Notes: generated by a model from the sequence alone, not told the origin. A DNA stretch of 64,000 bases from Mycolicibacterium frederiksbergense (GCF_029893345.1 NZ_JARXVE010000011.1:145707-209706); one strand, 5' to 3'. Shown: positions 35,197 through 44,589, numbered from the stretch's first letter. Translations and numbers: made by a program.

Positions 35197-36512
35197 GACA
35201 ACAGCTCCACCCCTATCGTGGTCGGCCCGCCAGTAGGACTCACCACGCTCAGCGTGCCACCGCCGGCCCGCACCCGGTCGGCGAGGCCCGCCAGGCCATG
35301 CCCCTTGGCCACGTGGGCACCACCGTCCCCATCGTCGACGATCTCGACGCGCACCCCGGCGGGCCGGTGCGCCACGGTGACCCAACAGTTCGCTGCACCG
35401 CTGTGCTTGGCGACATTGGTCAGCGCCTCGGCGACCGCGAAGTAGGCGGTGGTCTCCACCGCCGCGTCGAGCCGGCCGGACGGCGTGCCCAGCTCGGGGT
35501 CGACCACCAGCTCGACCGGGACGGTGCACCGAATGGCCAGTGCGGCAAGTGCACTGGGCAGTCCACGGTCGGTGAGTACCGGCGGGGCGATACCGCGGGA
35601 GAGCGCGCGCAACTCGTTCAGCGTCTCCTGAGTCTGGCTGATCGCCTCGTCCAGGGTGTCGCGCAGCGGGCCCGGGTTGCCGTCCAGGTGCCGACGGGCG
35701 CGGCCCAGGTCCATCGCAAGGCGGATGAGTCGCTGTTGGGGTCCGTCGTGAATATCGCGTTCCAGCCGGCGCAGGGCGGTCGCCTCGGCGGAGACGGCCG
35801 CTGCCTTCTGCTCCGTCAGCACGGTGATCGTCTGGCGCATCTCGGCTACACCGGTCAACAAGGCTCGACTGAAACCGGCCTGGAGCAAGGCGCACCCCCG
35901 CACCACGACCGGGAGGCTGACCAGGCAGGCCAGGCCGATGGCGGTCTGAAGAGCGATCCGGGCGAAGGTACTGTCGCCGAGCCCGATCAGCTGCGCGAGC
36001 GAGGTGTTGTCCGGGCCGCGTGGGAGGCTCCAGTCCCACGCGAAGGTCAAGGTGCCGGCGATCGCCGACGCCCACCAGCTGACGACGATGCTGAACGTGA
36101 CCACCGCGATCGGGAAGCACAGGATGCCGTGCGCGAGATCGAGCCAGAACTGGCCCTGGGTGAGCGGGGTGAGAATCCGCTTCCAGAGGCCCGCACCCGG
36201 TGGGGCCGCCCGGTAGACCGGGCGGCTGCGGGGCCGACGCAGCACAGCGGGAAAACGCAGCCGCTCGACATCGGCGAACAAGCGCGCGACGAACAGGGTG
36301 CCGACGATGATCAGCAGGCCAACAACGATGACCAGCGTGCCGAGCCCCGCCGACAACCCAGTCACCAAGACACTGAAACTCACTGTGGCGAGCGGGAATC
36401 CGAGCAGTACGTACCCGGTGTCCACGCCGAGCTGTCGAAGGAAGCCGACTCGCTCGGGCTGCGCTGCGGTCCTCAGCAGGGTTCCGTTGCTCATGGGCTC
36501 GACGCTACGCAT
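35190..36512 (-). CDS. Sensor histidine kinase, NarL-partner type (HisKA_3)
   Basis: 440 aa. About four membrane helices in the first 240 residues (two pairs: about 32-75 and 125-210) form an integral sensor without a large outer loop. The HisKA_3 motif is LERDIHDGPQQRLIRLAMDL (His in DIHDG), and the HATPase domain has FAVAEALTNVAKHSGA (N box) and GHGLAGLADRV (G box). It phosphorylates the coupled NarL-type regulator. The ATG at 36512 has GGGGGTGA upstream; a Met at 36494 is possible. Confidence 0.9.
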   Translation of the reverse strand: MRSVEPMSNGTLLRTAAQPERVGFLRQLGVDTGYVLLGFPLATVSFSVLVTGLSAGLGTLVIVVGLLIIVGTLFVARLFADVERLRFPAVLRRPRSRPVYRAAPPGAGLWKRILTPLTQGQFWLDLAHGILCFPIAVVTFSIVVSWWASAIAGTLTFAWDWSLPRGPDNTSLAQLIGLGDSTFARIALQTAIGLACLVSLPVVVRGCALLQAGFSRALLTGVAEMRQTITVLTEQKAAAVSAEATALRRLERDIHDGPQQRLIRLAMDLGRARRHLDGNPGPLRDTLDEAISQTQETLNELRALSRGIAPPVLTDRGLPSALAALAIRCTVPVELVVDPELGTPSGRLDAAVETTAYFAVAEALTNVAKHSGAANCWVTVAHRPAGVRVEIVDDGDGGAHVAKGHGLAGLADRVRAGGGTLSVVSPTGGPTTIGVELLSC

Positions 36513-36685
36513 CTGTCGGATTCACCCCCATCCGGTGCGCCTGCGTCTCCAGGGTAGGGCTGTCCCTACCCTTGCCGCGACGCCTTCGTGCGCACAGTCA
36601 GCGCCCCACCGCCGGCCACCACCGAGGCCTCCGAACTATCCCGCAATCAGTGGTCTGTACGGGAACCAGCTCGGCTCGACACCTC

Positions 36686-36726
36686 ACGTTAACGACGATA
36701 TGCTGACGTTAATATCCGTTAGGAGG
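36686..36726 (+). promoter_or_regulatory. Phased CGTTA repeats and ribosome site of the RES/Xre module
   Basis: CGTTAACG (36687-36694, a palindrome), CGTTAA (36707-36712) and CGTTA (36717-36721) are spaced 20 and 10 bp, so they face the same side of the helix. AGGAGG (36721-36726) sets the start at the ATG at 36736. This layout suits cooperative binding of the antitoxin at its own promoter. Confidence 0.55.
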
Positions 36727-36735
36727 ATGGGTGCC

Positions 36736-37320
36736 ATGCAGGCCAACTCCGAGCTGGACCAGCTGCTTCAGGACCGTTTCGATATCACGACCACCGACTT
36801 TGTCGCCGCGTTGAAGACCCTTCCTACGTTACGGCCGTGGGCCGCTTCCCTCACCGAAGACGAGGCTCGGCTGCTCGATGACGCCAACTTCGCCGAGGAC
36901 CGCGATGCGTTCCTTATGGCCGGAACGGAGATCACGGGCCACGTGGCGCACCTCGCTGTCACCGCGTTGACGGCCGACGAGGTCGCCACCGGACTAGGGG
37001 TCAGCCCCTCGCGAGTGCGGCAGAAGCGGCTCGCAGGCGAATTGTGGGCCATTCCCGACGGGCAGACCTGGCTCTTTCCGGTGCTGCAGTTCGAGACCGA
37101 CGCCAATGGTGGCCCCACGCGGCAGATCCGTGGCCTCGATCAGGTGTTCAAGGCGCTGCCCTCGGACCTTCATCCCGTCGCTGTGGCCGGGTTCCTCCGC
37201 ACCCCGCAGCTCGATCTTTTTCATGACCGGCCGATGACTCCGGTGGAGTGGCTGCGCGATGGCGGTGACCTCGCCCGGGCGGTCGCCGCTGCCGCCAGCG
37301 CCGACTGGTACACCACGTGA
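36736..37320 (+). CDS. Antitoxin-like HTH protein of a RES toxin-antitoxin module
   Basis: 194 aa. A central helix-turn-helix-like segment, LTADEVATGLGVSPSRVRQK, is followed by a region with WAIPDGQTWLFPVLQFE and a C-terminal PVEWLRDGGD motif typical of the Xre/MbcA-like partners of RES toxins. The ATG at 36736 is preferred because AGGAGG is 9 bp upstream; the ATG at 36727 touches the ribosome site. The gene ends with a GTGA overlap with the toxin gene. It is expected to bind and neutralise the RES protein and to repress the operon. Confidence 0.82.
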   Translation: MQANSELDQLLQDRFDITTTDFVAALKTLPTLRPWAASLTEDEARLLDDANFAEDRDAFLMAGTEITGHVAHLAVTALTADEVATGLGVSPSRVRQKRLAGELWAIPDGQTWLFPVLQFETDANGGPTRQIRGLDQVFKALPSDLHPVAVAGFLRTPQLDLFHDRPMTPVEWLRDGGDLARAVAAAASADWYTT

Positions 37321-37961
37321 TCACTCGTCTCCCTGGGCCACCCCCGGTAGCCGACCTTCGCGCTATCGGGATCCGAGAAGACGAGTACCGAATCATAACG
37401 ACGGATGAGTTGTGGTGGCGTGTTCACCGCACCACAGGGAGTCATGTGTTGGCGTGGAGCGAGTTCCGGGAGCACGGTCCACACTTGCGGTTCGACCCTC
37501 ACCCGTCACCAGCGCGGGATCACCCCGGGGTCGGTGTCTGGTACGGCGCCTCAGGGCCCACGCCGGCACTGGCGGAAGCCTTCCAAGTCGAGCGCACCAT
37601 CGACCGCTTCTGGGGGGACCCCTACCTGACCGGGTTGCGGTTCACACGTGAAGTACGGCTGCTCGACCTAGCCGCGGACAGCGCTGGGGCGTGGCCGACC
37701 CGCGCTGGAGGCACGTTCGCGATATCTACTGCGCCGCACTCGATCACGCAGCGCTGGGCCCGGCGAATCAATGAGGCTTTCCCCGATCTCGACGGGCTGC
37801 GCTACAACAGTCGGTTCGCCGGCGAACCCTGCGTTGCACTGCTCGTGCCCGCTGCCTCGGCGATGCCAGCACGGCCAGTGCTAGCTCTTCCGCTGACCCA
37901 TCCCGGGCTAGCACTTCGGATCGCCGGTGCTGCACAGCGTCTCGGCTACTTGGTGATCTGA
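37317..37961 (+). CDS. RES-domain toxin (predicted NAD+ phosphorylase)
   Basis: 214 aa. RES-fold marks are WWRVHRTTGS (the Arg of the active site), a GVWYGASGPTPALAEAFQ segment with the conserved Tyr and Glu, and a C-terminal LDGLRYNSRFAGEPCVALLV with Ser. Family members such as mycobacterial MbcT degrade NAD+ with phosphate and stop growth. Coupled by 4 bp to the antitoxin gene, which is the expected order (antitoxin first). Confidence 0.85.
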   Translation: MITRLPGPPPVADLRAIGIREDEYRIITTDELWWRVHRTTGSHVLAWSEFREHGPHLRFDPHPSPARDHPGVGVWYGASGPTPALAEAFQVERTIDRFWGDPYLTGLRFTREVRLLDLAADSAGAWPTRAGGTFAISTAPHSITQRWARRINEAFPDLDGLRYNSRFAGEPCVALLVPAASAMPARPVLALPLTHPGLALRIAGAAQRLGYLVI

Positions 37962-38059
37962 GATGCCAGCTGACCGAACGTGAATCGAAGTACTGTGGCG
38001 TGGTTGATCAAGCAGCTTGCCCCAAGAAGCCAGACGAAGCGCCTCGGCGGCAGAGGTGT

Positions 38060-39271
38060 TTAGGCGACGATGCGCAGCGGGTTTTCGAGGAGCTGGGCGA
38101 GGTCACGCAGGAAGACAGCACCGGTCGAGCCGTCGATGGCCCGGTGGTCTGCCGACAATGTCAGCCGCAGGATCTTTCGGGCCACCACCTCGCCGTCGAT
38201 CAGGCGCAGCTCGTCGGCGGCTGCACCGACCGCGAGGATCGCGGCTTCCGGCGGGTTGATGACCGCGGCGAACTGCTCGATTCCGTACATCCCGAGGTTG
38301 GAGATCGTGAAGGTGCCGCCGGTCATCTCGTCGGCGCGAAGCTTGCCGATACGGGCCCGCTCAGCCTTCTCCTTGGTCTCGATGGCGATCTGGGACACGC
38401 TCTTTCGGTCCGCATCACGGATCACCGGCACCACCAGACCGGCCTCAACCGCTACCGCGACACCGATGTGCACACCGTGATGGTGCAACAACGCATCGCC
38501 CCCGAAGGAGACATTGACGCCCGGGTTGCCCCGCAGCGCCGAGGCGACCGCACGGACCATGAAGTCGTTGACGCTGACCTTGGGACCATCGGCGCAGTGC
38601 AGGCTGTCATTGACGGTCTTGCGGAACGCCAGCAGGTCGGTGACATCCACCGCGGCAGTGAGATAGAAGTGCGGGGCGTTCTGCTTGCTCTCGGTGAGCC
38701 GTTTGGCCGCGACCCGCTGCAGCGTGGTCAGCGGAACCTCGTCGAAGTCGCCGGTGCGCGGCTCGGCGGGGACCGGGGCGGGCTGCGTCGCGACGGCCGC
38801 CGGGGCCGCTGTGGGTGCCGCCTCGACATCCTTGCGGATGATCCGGCCACCCGGCCCGCTGCCGTTCACCGAAGCCAAGTCGACGCCGTTGGCCTCGGCG
38901 ATCTTGCGCGCCAACGGAGATGCCTTGGGCCGCTTGGCCTGTGGTTGGACAGCTGCAACCGGAGCCGGCAACGGTGCCGCCGGTGCCGGTGCCGTTGCCG
39001 AGTCAGGCGTGGTGGCAGTGGCAACGATCGTGCCGCTGCCGTCACCGACGATCGCGATCGGAACACCGATCGCCACTCGATCTCCCTCACCGGCCAGCAT
39101 CTGCTCGAGGATGCCCTCGTCGTAGGACTCGAGCTCCATGATGGCCTTGTCGGTCTCGATCTCGGCGAGAATCTCTCCACGCTCGACCCGATCGCCGATC
39201 TTCTTGTGCCACGCGATGATTACGCCCTCCTCCATGGTGTCGGAGAGCCGGGGCATGGTGATTTCAGGCAC
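38060..39271 (-). CDS. pdhC: Dihydrolipoamide acyltransferase (E2) of a 2-oxoacid dehydrogenase complex
   Basis: 403 aa. A lipoyl domain (1-75; lipoyl Lys42 in EIETDKAIMELES), a Pro/Ala-rich linker, a peripheral-subunit-binding domain (KASPLARKIAEANGVDLASV, about 110-145) and the catalytic core ending in DHRAIDGSTGAVFLRDL with the active-site H-x3-D-G. It transfers the acyl group to CoA. Last gene of the lpd-E1alpha-E1beta-E2 operon. The gene symbol follows pyruvate dehydrogenase use; an acetoin dehydrogenase (aco) is an alternative. Confidence 0.9.
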   Translation of the reverse strand: MPEITMPRLSDTMEEGVIIAWHKKIGDRVERGEILAEIETDKAIMELESYDEGILEQMLAGEGDRVAIGVPIAIVGDGSGTIVATATTPDSATAPAPAAPLPAPVAAVQPQAKRPKASPLARKIAEANGVDLASVNGSGPGGRIIRKDVEAAPTAAPAAVATQPAPVPAEPRTGDFDEVPLTTLQRVAAKRLTESKQNAPHFYLTAAVDVTDLLAFRKTVNDSLHCADGPKVSVNDFMVRAVASALRGNPGVNVSFGGDALLHHHGVHIGVAVAVEAGLVVPVIRDADRKSVSQIAIETKEKAERARIGKLRADEMTGGTFTISNLGMYGIEQFAAVINPPEAAILAVGAAADELRLIDGEVVARKILRLTLSADHRAIDGSTGAVFLRDLAQLLENPLRIVA

Positions 39272-39305
39272 GGATAATCCTTCGAATTCTTCTCAAGAGC
39301 CGGGA

Positions 39306-40298
39306 TCAGAGCCGGCCGACAGCGGTCAACGTTTCGCGGGCCGCGGTGTAGAGCGATTCGGCCGAGGGCAGCGCGGCCTGCTCGAGCGGTTTCGCATACG
39401 GCAGAGGAACTTCGGCGGCTGCGACGCGTCGCACCGGGGCGTCCAGGTAATCGAACGCGCCATCGGAGATGGAGGCGGCAATCTCGGCGCCGATGCCGTA
39501 GGTCAGCCAGTCGTCCTCGGCCACCACTGCACATCCGGTTTTGCGCACCGAGGCAATCAGGGTGTCCCGGTCCAGCGGCCGCAGGCTTCGCAGATCGATC
39601 ACCTCGGCATCGATCCCGTCGTCATCGTGCAGGCGGCGGGCGACCTGGCTGGCCACCGCGGCCATCCGGGAGTAGCCGATCAGGGTGATGTCAGTGCCTT
39701 CCCGGCGCACGGCCGCCTTGCCGATCTCGACGGTCGGCAGCTCATCGGGCACCTCGCCCTTGGTGTTGTAGAGCGCGAGGTTCTCCAGGAACAGCACCGG
39801 ATCGTCGTCGCGGATCGCGGCACGCATCAGCGCCCGCGCGTCGGCCGGCGTGCTGGGCGCGACCACCTTGAGTCCCGGCACGAACGCGTAGTAGAGCTCG
39901 ATGTTCTGCGAATGTGTTGCCCCGAGCTGTTGTCCACCGCCGCCGGGTGTGCGGATGACCATCGGCACACTGGTTTGACCGCCGAACATGCCATAGATCT
40001 TGGCGGCGTGGTTCACGATCTGATCCAGTGCCAACAGCGAGAAGTTGATGGTCATGATTTCGACCACCGGCCGCAGCCCGAGCATGGCGGCGCCCACCGC
40101 GGCACCCACGAAGCCCTCTTCGGCGATCGGGGTGTCGCGCACCCGCTTCTCCCCGAACTCCGCGAGCAGACCCGCGGTGATCTTGTAGGAGCCTTCGAAG
40201 ACTCCGATCTCCTCACCGATCAGGAAGACCGAGTCGTCGCGCTGCATTTCCTCACGCAGAGTGTCGCGCAGCGCTTCACGATAACTGATGACAGGCAC
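39306..40298 (-). CDS. pdhB: 2-Oxoacid dehydrogenase E1 component, beta subunit
   Basis: 330 aa. Typical E1-beta start ISYREALRDTLREEMQRDDS, then VFLIGEEIGVFEGSYKITAG, EGFVGAAVGAAMLGLRPVVE and the APSTPADARALMRAAI block; the C-terminal transketolase domain shows VVAEDDWLTYGIGAEIAASI. With the alpha subunit it forms the TPP-dependent decarboxylase. Gaps to its neighbours are about 30 bp. Confidence 0.92.
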   Translation of the reverse strand: MPVISYREALRDTLREEMQRDDSVFLIGEEIGVFEGSYKITAGLLAEFGEKRVRDTPIAEEGFVGAAVGAAMLGLRPVVEIMTINFSLLALDQIVNHAAKIYGMFGGQTSVPMVIRTPGGGGQQLGATHSQNIELYYAFVPGLKVVAPSTPADARALMRAAIRDDDPVLFLENLALYNTKGEVPDELPTVEIGKAAVRREGTDITLIGYSRMAAVASQVARRLHDDDGIDAEVIDLRSLRPLDRDTLIASVRKTGCAVVAEDDWLTYGIGAEIAASISDGAFDYLDAPVRRVAAAEVPLPYAKPLEQAALPSAESLYTAARETLTAVGRL

Positions 40299-40328
40299 CA
40301 GGATTTCCCTTCTTGCGGAGAATGCGAC

Positions 40329-41378
40329 TCAGAACAGCGGGTCAGCGGGCAGCCGGCGGGATTCGCCCGGCACCGGAGTGGCGTAGGTGTAGTCGAAGAG
40401 CGTGGATACTTCGGGATGCGGGCTCGAATCGGCGAATGCGACGGCGGCATCGGCTTCTTGCTGGGCTGATTCCTCCAGCGCCGCTGCGCCGTCCTCATCC
40501 ACGGCACCTACCCGGAGCAGGGTCTCTTTGAAGAGAGTCAGTGGATCCGCCTGGTGTGCGGCCGCCACCTCAGTTTCGCTGCGGTACTTGGCCGGGTCGA
40601 CGACGGAGTGCCCCTTGAGTCGGTGGCTGACCGCCTCCAGCAGGGCGGGTTTGCCTTCGGTGCGAGCCGCCTCGACCAACCGGCGCGCGGCATCGCGCAC
40701 CGCGAGTACATCGGTGCCATCGACTCGTTCCCCGGTCATCCGGTAAGCCGCGGCGCGCTTGTGCAACTCGGGTTCGGCCGATGCCTTTTCGACGGTGGTG
40801 CCCATCCCCAGGTTGTTGTTGATCACCACGAACACCACGGGCAGCCGCCACAGCGCGGCCAGGTTGAGGGATTCATGGAACGCACCGATGTTGGTGGTGC
40901 CGTCACCCATCTGGCACATCACCATGTCGTCACCGCCGCGGTAGTCGATGGCCAGCGCGGCACCCACCGCCAACGGGAGCTGGCCGCCGACAATGCCGTA
41001 GCCGCCGAGCAATCGGGTTCCGGTGTCGTACATGTGCATGGAACCGCCCCAGCCCTTCGAGGTACCGGTGCTGCGGCCGTACAGTTCGGCCATCACCCGG
41101 TTCGGTTCGATGCCCTTGGCAATCGCGTAGCCATGCTCGCGGTAGTTGGTGAACAGGTAGTCGGTCGGCCGCAGCGCGGCCATCAACCCGACCACGGTGG
41201 CTTCCTCCCCCAGGTTGAGGTGGCAGTAGCCACCCACCTTGGCCTGGGTGTAGCCCTGGGCAGCACGCTCCTCGAACCGGCGAATCAACACCATCTGGCG
41301 GTAATAGGAGCACAGGGTTTCCGGCTCTTCTCCACTGGCGTTGCTGAGCAGGGTGGTTCGGTCGATCGTGTCGGTCAT
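40329..41378 (-). CDS. pdhA: 2-Oxoacid dehydrogenase E1 component, alpha subunit
   Basis: 349 aa from the ATG at 41378 (upstream in-frame codons overlap lpd and lack family sequence). E1-alpha blocks: YYRQMVLIRRFEERAAQGYT, GYCHLNLGEEATVVGLMAAL and GGSMHMYD; the TPP-binding motif is MGDGTTNIGAFHESLNLAAL (GDG...N). It decarboxylates pyruvate or a similar 2-oxoacid. It follows lpd by 10 bp. Confidence 0.92.
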   Translation of the reverse strand: MTDTIDRTTLLSNASGEEPETLCSYYRQMVLIRRFEERAAQGYTQAKVGGYCHLNLGEEATVVGLMAALRPTDYLFTNYREHGYAIAKGIEPNRVMAELYGRSTGTSKGWGGSMHMYDTGTRLLGGYGIVGGQLPLAVGAALAIDYRGGDDMVMCQMGDGTTNIGAFHESLNLAALWRLPVVFVVINNNLGMGTTVEKASAEPELHKRAAAYRMTGERVDGTDVLAVRDAARRLVEAARTEGKPALLEAVSHRLKGHSVVDPAKYRSETEVAAAHQADPLTLFKETLLRVGAVDEDGAAALEESAQQEADAAVAFADSSPHPEVSTLFDYTYATPVPGESRRLPADPLF

Positions 41379-41388
41379 CGGTGACTCC

Positions 41389-42867
41389 TCAGCGCTTTGG
41401 CGGCGTGATGTGTACGGGCAGGCCGAGGGCCGCCAGCGCGGCTTCCATACCGATCTCACCCAGGGTCGGATGCGCATGGATGGTGTCGGCCAGTTCGTCA
41501 AGGGTGGCTTCGAGGGTGATCGCCAGGGCGGCCTCGGTGATCAGGTCGCTGGCCGACGGCCCGATGATGTGCGCACCGAGAACTTCGCCGTGCTCGCGTC
41601 CGGCCACGATCTTCACGAATCCTTCGGTGTCACCGAAGGTTCGGGCTCGGCCCAGCGCCGCGAACGGGAACTTGGCGGTCACCGGATCGTGCCCGGCCGC
41701 CTTTGCCTCGGCCTCGGTGAGCCCGACACTGGCGATCTCGGGATGGGTGAAGGTGGCCGCGGGCACGACGTCATAGTCGATTCGCTTGTCGTGCCCGGCC
41801 ACGACATCGGCCACGGTCAGTCCCTGATGCGATGCCACGTGGGCCAACAACGCCTTACCGGTGACGTCACCGATTGCATAGACGTGGTCGACATTGGTGC
41901 GCAGTTGATCGTCGACCCCGACGAAACCCCGCTCATCGACGGCCACGCCGGCCACGGCGAGGCCGAGATCGGCGGTGTTCGGTTTGCGTCCGACACCGAA
42001 AAGCACCACGTCGGCATCGATCTCGGCGGGCTTGGGGCCGGCGACGGTCACCCGCAACGCATCCGCCCGAGCGATCGAGCTGACCGTGGAACCGGTGAGC
42101 ACCGTGATGCCGCGCTGGGTGAACGAACGGCCCAGCGCCGCGCCGATATCGGAGTCCTCGGCCGGCACCAGGGTGTCGCGCATCTCGACGACGGTGACAG
42201 CGGCGCCGAAGGCGGCGAACAGGCTGGCCCATTCGGCTCCGACCGCGCTGCCGCCGACAATGACGATCCGCTCGGGCACTGCGGTCAGGCCGAATGCCCC
42301 GTCGGAGGTGATCACGCCGAGCAGGTCAGCGCCCGGGATGGGCAGCGGGATGGGGGTGGATCCGGTGGCGATGATGACGTCGCGGGCTGTGGCCGCGTCG
42401 ACCACCTCGGCCGCCTGGGCCGCGTAGCGGGGACCGTCGACCGGCCCCGGTGCCAGGTCGCAGATCTCGACGGTGGTCGGGCCGGTGAACCGGGCGTGCC
42501 CTTCGATCACAGTCACGCCGTTGGCCTTCAGCAGCCCGGCCACCCCGTCGGTCAGCCCGGTCACGACGTCGGCCATCCGACGTCGCACCGCGGCGTAGTC
42601 GAAGCCGACATTGTCAGCTTGCACACCGTAGACCGCGGCATCGCGCACGGTCTGCAGCACCTCGGCAGACCGCAACATGGCCTTGGTCGGGATGCAACCC
42701 CAGTTCAGGCACACGCCGCCGGGCCGCTCTTTTTCCACCAGCCCCACCGAAAGCCCATGCTGGGCAGCCCGGATAGCCGCGACGTAGCCACCGGGGCCAC
42801 CGCCGATCACCAGAAGGTCGAACTCACGCACGGATTGAGTCTGCTGCGCTGTGAGCGCCGCCACCAT
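41389..42867 (-). CDS. lpd: Dihydrolipoamide dehydrogenase (E3)
   Basis: 492 aa. FAD-binding VIGGGPGGYVAAIRAA, the redox disulfide Cys53-Cys58 in GVCLNWGCIPTKAM, the NAD-binding RIVIVGGSAVGAEWASLF, and the dimer-domain active site HAHPTLGEIGMEAA. It re-oxidises the dihydrolipoyl arm of E2. First gene of the operon, an unusual E3-first order. The start lies 47 bp after the PucR gene, with an inverted repeat at 42897-42915 in the gap. Confidence 0.94.
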   Translation of the reverse strand: MVAALTAQQTQSVREFDLLVIGGGPGGYVAAIRAAQHGLSVGLVEKERPGGVCLNWGCIPTKAMLRSAEVLQTVRDAAVYGVQADNVGFDYAAVRRRMADVVTGLTDGVAGLLKANGVTVIEGHARFTGPTTVEICDLAPGPVDGPRYAAQAAEVVDAATARDVIIATGSTPIPLPIPGADLLGVITSDGAFGLTAVPERIVIVGGSAVGAEWASLFAAFGAAVTVVEMRDTLVPAEDSDIGAALGRSFTQRGITVLTGSTVSSIARADALRVTVAGPKPAEIDADVVLFGVGRKPNTADLGLAVAGVAVDERGFVGVDDQLRTNVDHVYAIGDVTGKALLAHVASHQGLTVADVVAGHDKRIDYDVVPAATFTHPEIASVGLTEAEAKAAGHDPVTAKFPFAALGRARTFGDTEGFVKIVAGREHGEVLGAHIIGPSASDLITEAALAITLEATLDELADTIHAHPTLGEIGMEAALAALGLPVHITPPKR

Positions 42868-42896
42868 GCCCGAAAGCCCAGCGTTACGTCATGCGA

Positions 42897-42915
42897 ATTG
42901 GGCAGTTCGCCCAAT
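42897..42915. promoter_or_regulatory. Inverted repeat ATTGGGC-AGTTC-GCCCAAT between pucR-type gene and lpd
   Basis: Perfect 7-bp arms with a 5-base centre, touching the PucR stop codon and about 30 bp before the lpd ATG. No T-run follows on either side, so an operator is favoured over a terminator. Confidence 0.5.
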
Positions 42916-44093
42916 CAGTAGGACCGTGTGGGGAGATCGAGAGCCGACAGGGCCAGCGACAGCTCGACGTAGTCGGCCCGCCCGTGCAGCGGCCTGCCGA
43001 CCAGGGTGGTGACCCGCTGGAGCCGGTTGAGGACGGTGTTGCGATGACAGTGCAGGCGCACCGCCGCATTGGCGGCCGACCGGTCCTCCTCCAGCCATAC
43101 CGCAAGCGTCTGCAGCAGGACGTCGCGCTCGCGCTCGGGCCGGTCGAGGATGCCGCCGAGCCGACGGGCAACCAGTTGTTGCGCCAGATCCGGAGAGCGC
43201 ACCAGCAACGCCTCGGGATAGCGGTCCACGAGTGACACCAACTCGGTGGCGGTTACTGCTGCGGTGCCGAGTGCGATCAGGGCCAGCGCATAGGCGGTAC
43301 CGACCTCGGCGAGCCCGAACACTGCAGGCGACACCGCCGAACGGCCTCGGGCCAGCGGCCGTAGCCGGTCGATGACCTCACCGGCGTCGTGTTGTTCAAG
43401 TGCCACCACTCCGACCCGGGAGTCGGCCTTGGTGTGCCACACCGAACGGAAACCCACCGCGGCCAGCACCGTGCGGGGACTGGCCAGTGCCGGCGTGCCG
43501 TCCGGCCGGACATCGGCCACCACCACCAGATAGCCACCGGTCACCGGCAGTTCCAGTTCGCGCGAGACCCGCGCGGCGAAGCCGACGTCCCCGGCTCGTC
43601 CAGCCAGCAGATCCTCCATCAGGGCGGTGCGGCGCTGCTCATCGTCGCGGACCCGCTGCTGTTCACTGTCCCGATACGACGTCGACAACGCCGAGGACAA
43701 CTCATCGATGACCGTCCAGGTGGCCGTGCCGGCGTCAAGAACATCGTCGGGCGCCACCCCGGTCTTCTCGGCGCGCTCCAGAAGCGCCTCCCAGACGATC
43801 CGGCCGCCAAGCCGGAAGGTGCGCAGCATGACCTCCAGCGGCACGCCCTGGGCCGCCCGCAGCCGGGCGATCGCACCGACCACCTCGTCGGCCGCATCCG
43901 GTCCGGCCACCCGGCCGCTGAGCAGCTCCAGCACCCGGGTCAGGTAATGTCTGCAGCCTTCGCGCAGGTCATCCCGGGGAACACCGCCGTAGTCGGTCCA
44001 CTCGGGGTTGTCGGTGAAGATCGCCGACAGTAGCCGATCGGTCAGTATCTCGACATCGGGCAACGTGGCTTCGGCCAGCTCACGAGTGACCAT
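42915..44093 (-). CDS. PucR/CdaR-family transcriptional regulator
   Basis: 392 aa from the ATG at 44093 (AGGA 9 bp upstream). An N-terminal RsbRD-like sensor (about 20-150), a GGDEF-like middle part, and a C-terminal PucR HTH with LAVWLEEDRSAANAAVRLHC and HRNTVLNRLQRVTTLVGRPL. The class usually activates adjacent catabolic genes. It lies 47 bp upstream of lpd on the same strand, so it probably controls the dehydrogenase operon, perhaps in response to a 2-oxoacid or acetoin. Confidence 0.88.
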   Translation of the reverse strand: MVTRELAEATLPDVEILTDRLLSAIFTDNPEWTDYGGVPRDDLREGCRHYLTRVLELLSGRVAGPDAADEVVGAIARLRAAQGVPLEVMLRTFRLGGRIVWEALLERAEKTGVAPDDVLDAGTATWTVIDELSSALSTSYRDSEQQRVRDDEQRRTALMEDLLAGRAGDVGFAARVSRELELPVTGGYLVVVADVRPDGTPALASPRTVLAAVGFRSVWHTKADSRVGVVALEQHDAGEVIDRLRPLARGRSAVSPAVFGLAEVGTAYALALIALGTAAVTATELVSLVDRYPEALLVRSPDLAQQLVARRLGGILDRPERERDVLLQTLAVWLEEDRSAANAAVRLHCHRNTVLNRLQRVTTLVGRPLHGRADYVELSLALSALDLPTRSY

Positions 44094-44214
44094 CGTCGTG
44101 AATCCTGGGTGTCGCTTCCGCACAGCCGGCACCGTACTCCCACTGGAACCCGGGGTTCACGGGCTTGGGTGTCGATGATCTGGCCCGATCGGAATGGTGA
44201 GGTCACCTATGACT

Positions 44215-44589
44215 TCAGGAGAATTCCACTGAGGTGGTGTCCGTTCGCTGCGCGGCCAGCGCCACTTGCCGCCTGATCAGATACAGCGGAACCGCCACGC
44301 TAACCGCGACAACCGCACTGAGCACCACGTAGATCCACACCCGCGGAATGTCGAGCCGACGCGCCTCGACCAGCATGAACACCAACACCGCCAAAGACAG
44401 GAGTAACAGGTCGTTGGTGAGCGAGGACGACCCATAGTTGGCGTACCCACTGCGGAAGAAGTCGATCAGGCTCGTACTTTCGGTCCTGACGAACCCGATG
44501 TTGTTCGACCAGGTCGCGACCAGCGCGATCAGGGCCAGCACGGCATAGATGCCGCACAGAATCTTGTCGTTTCGCGTCAACATCGCCAT
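44215..44589 (-). CDS. Small DUF2834-like membrane protein
   Basis: 124 aa with three membrane segments (about 8-27, 50-67 and 78-98). The family-like features are TRNDKILCGIYAVLALIALV and FRSGYANYGSSSLTNDLLLL. The ATG at 44589 has GGGAGG 7 bp upstream, better than the earlier in-frame start. Function unknown; divergent from the TetR gene with the 44673-44694 palindrome between them. Confidence 0.75.
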   Translation of the reverse strand: MAMLTRNDKILCGIYAVLALIALVATWSNNIGFVRTESTSLIDFFRSGYANYGSSSLTNDLLLLSLAVLVFMLVEARRLDIPRVWIYVVLSAVVAVSVAVPLYLIRRQVALAAQRTDTTSVEFS

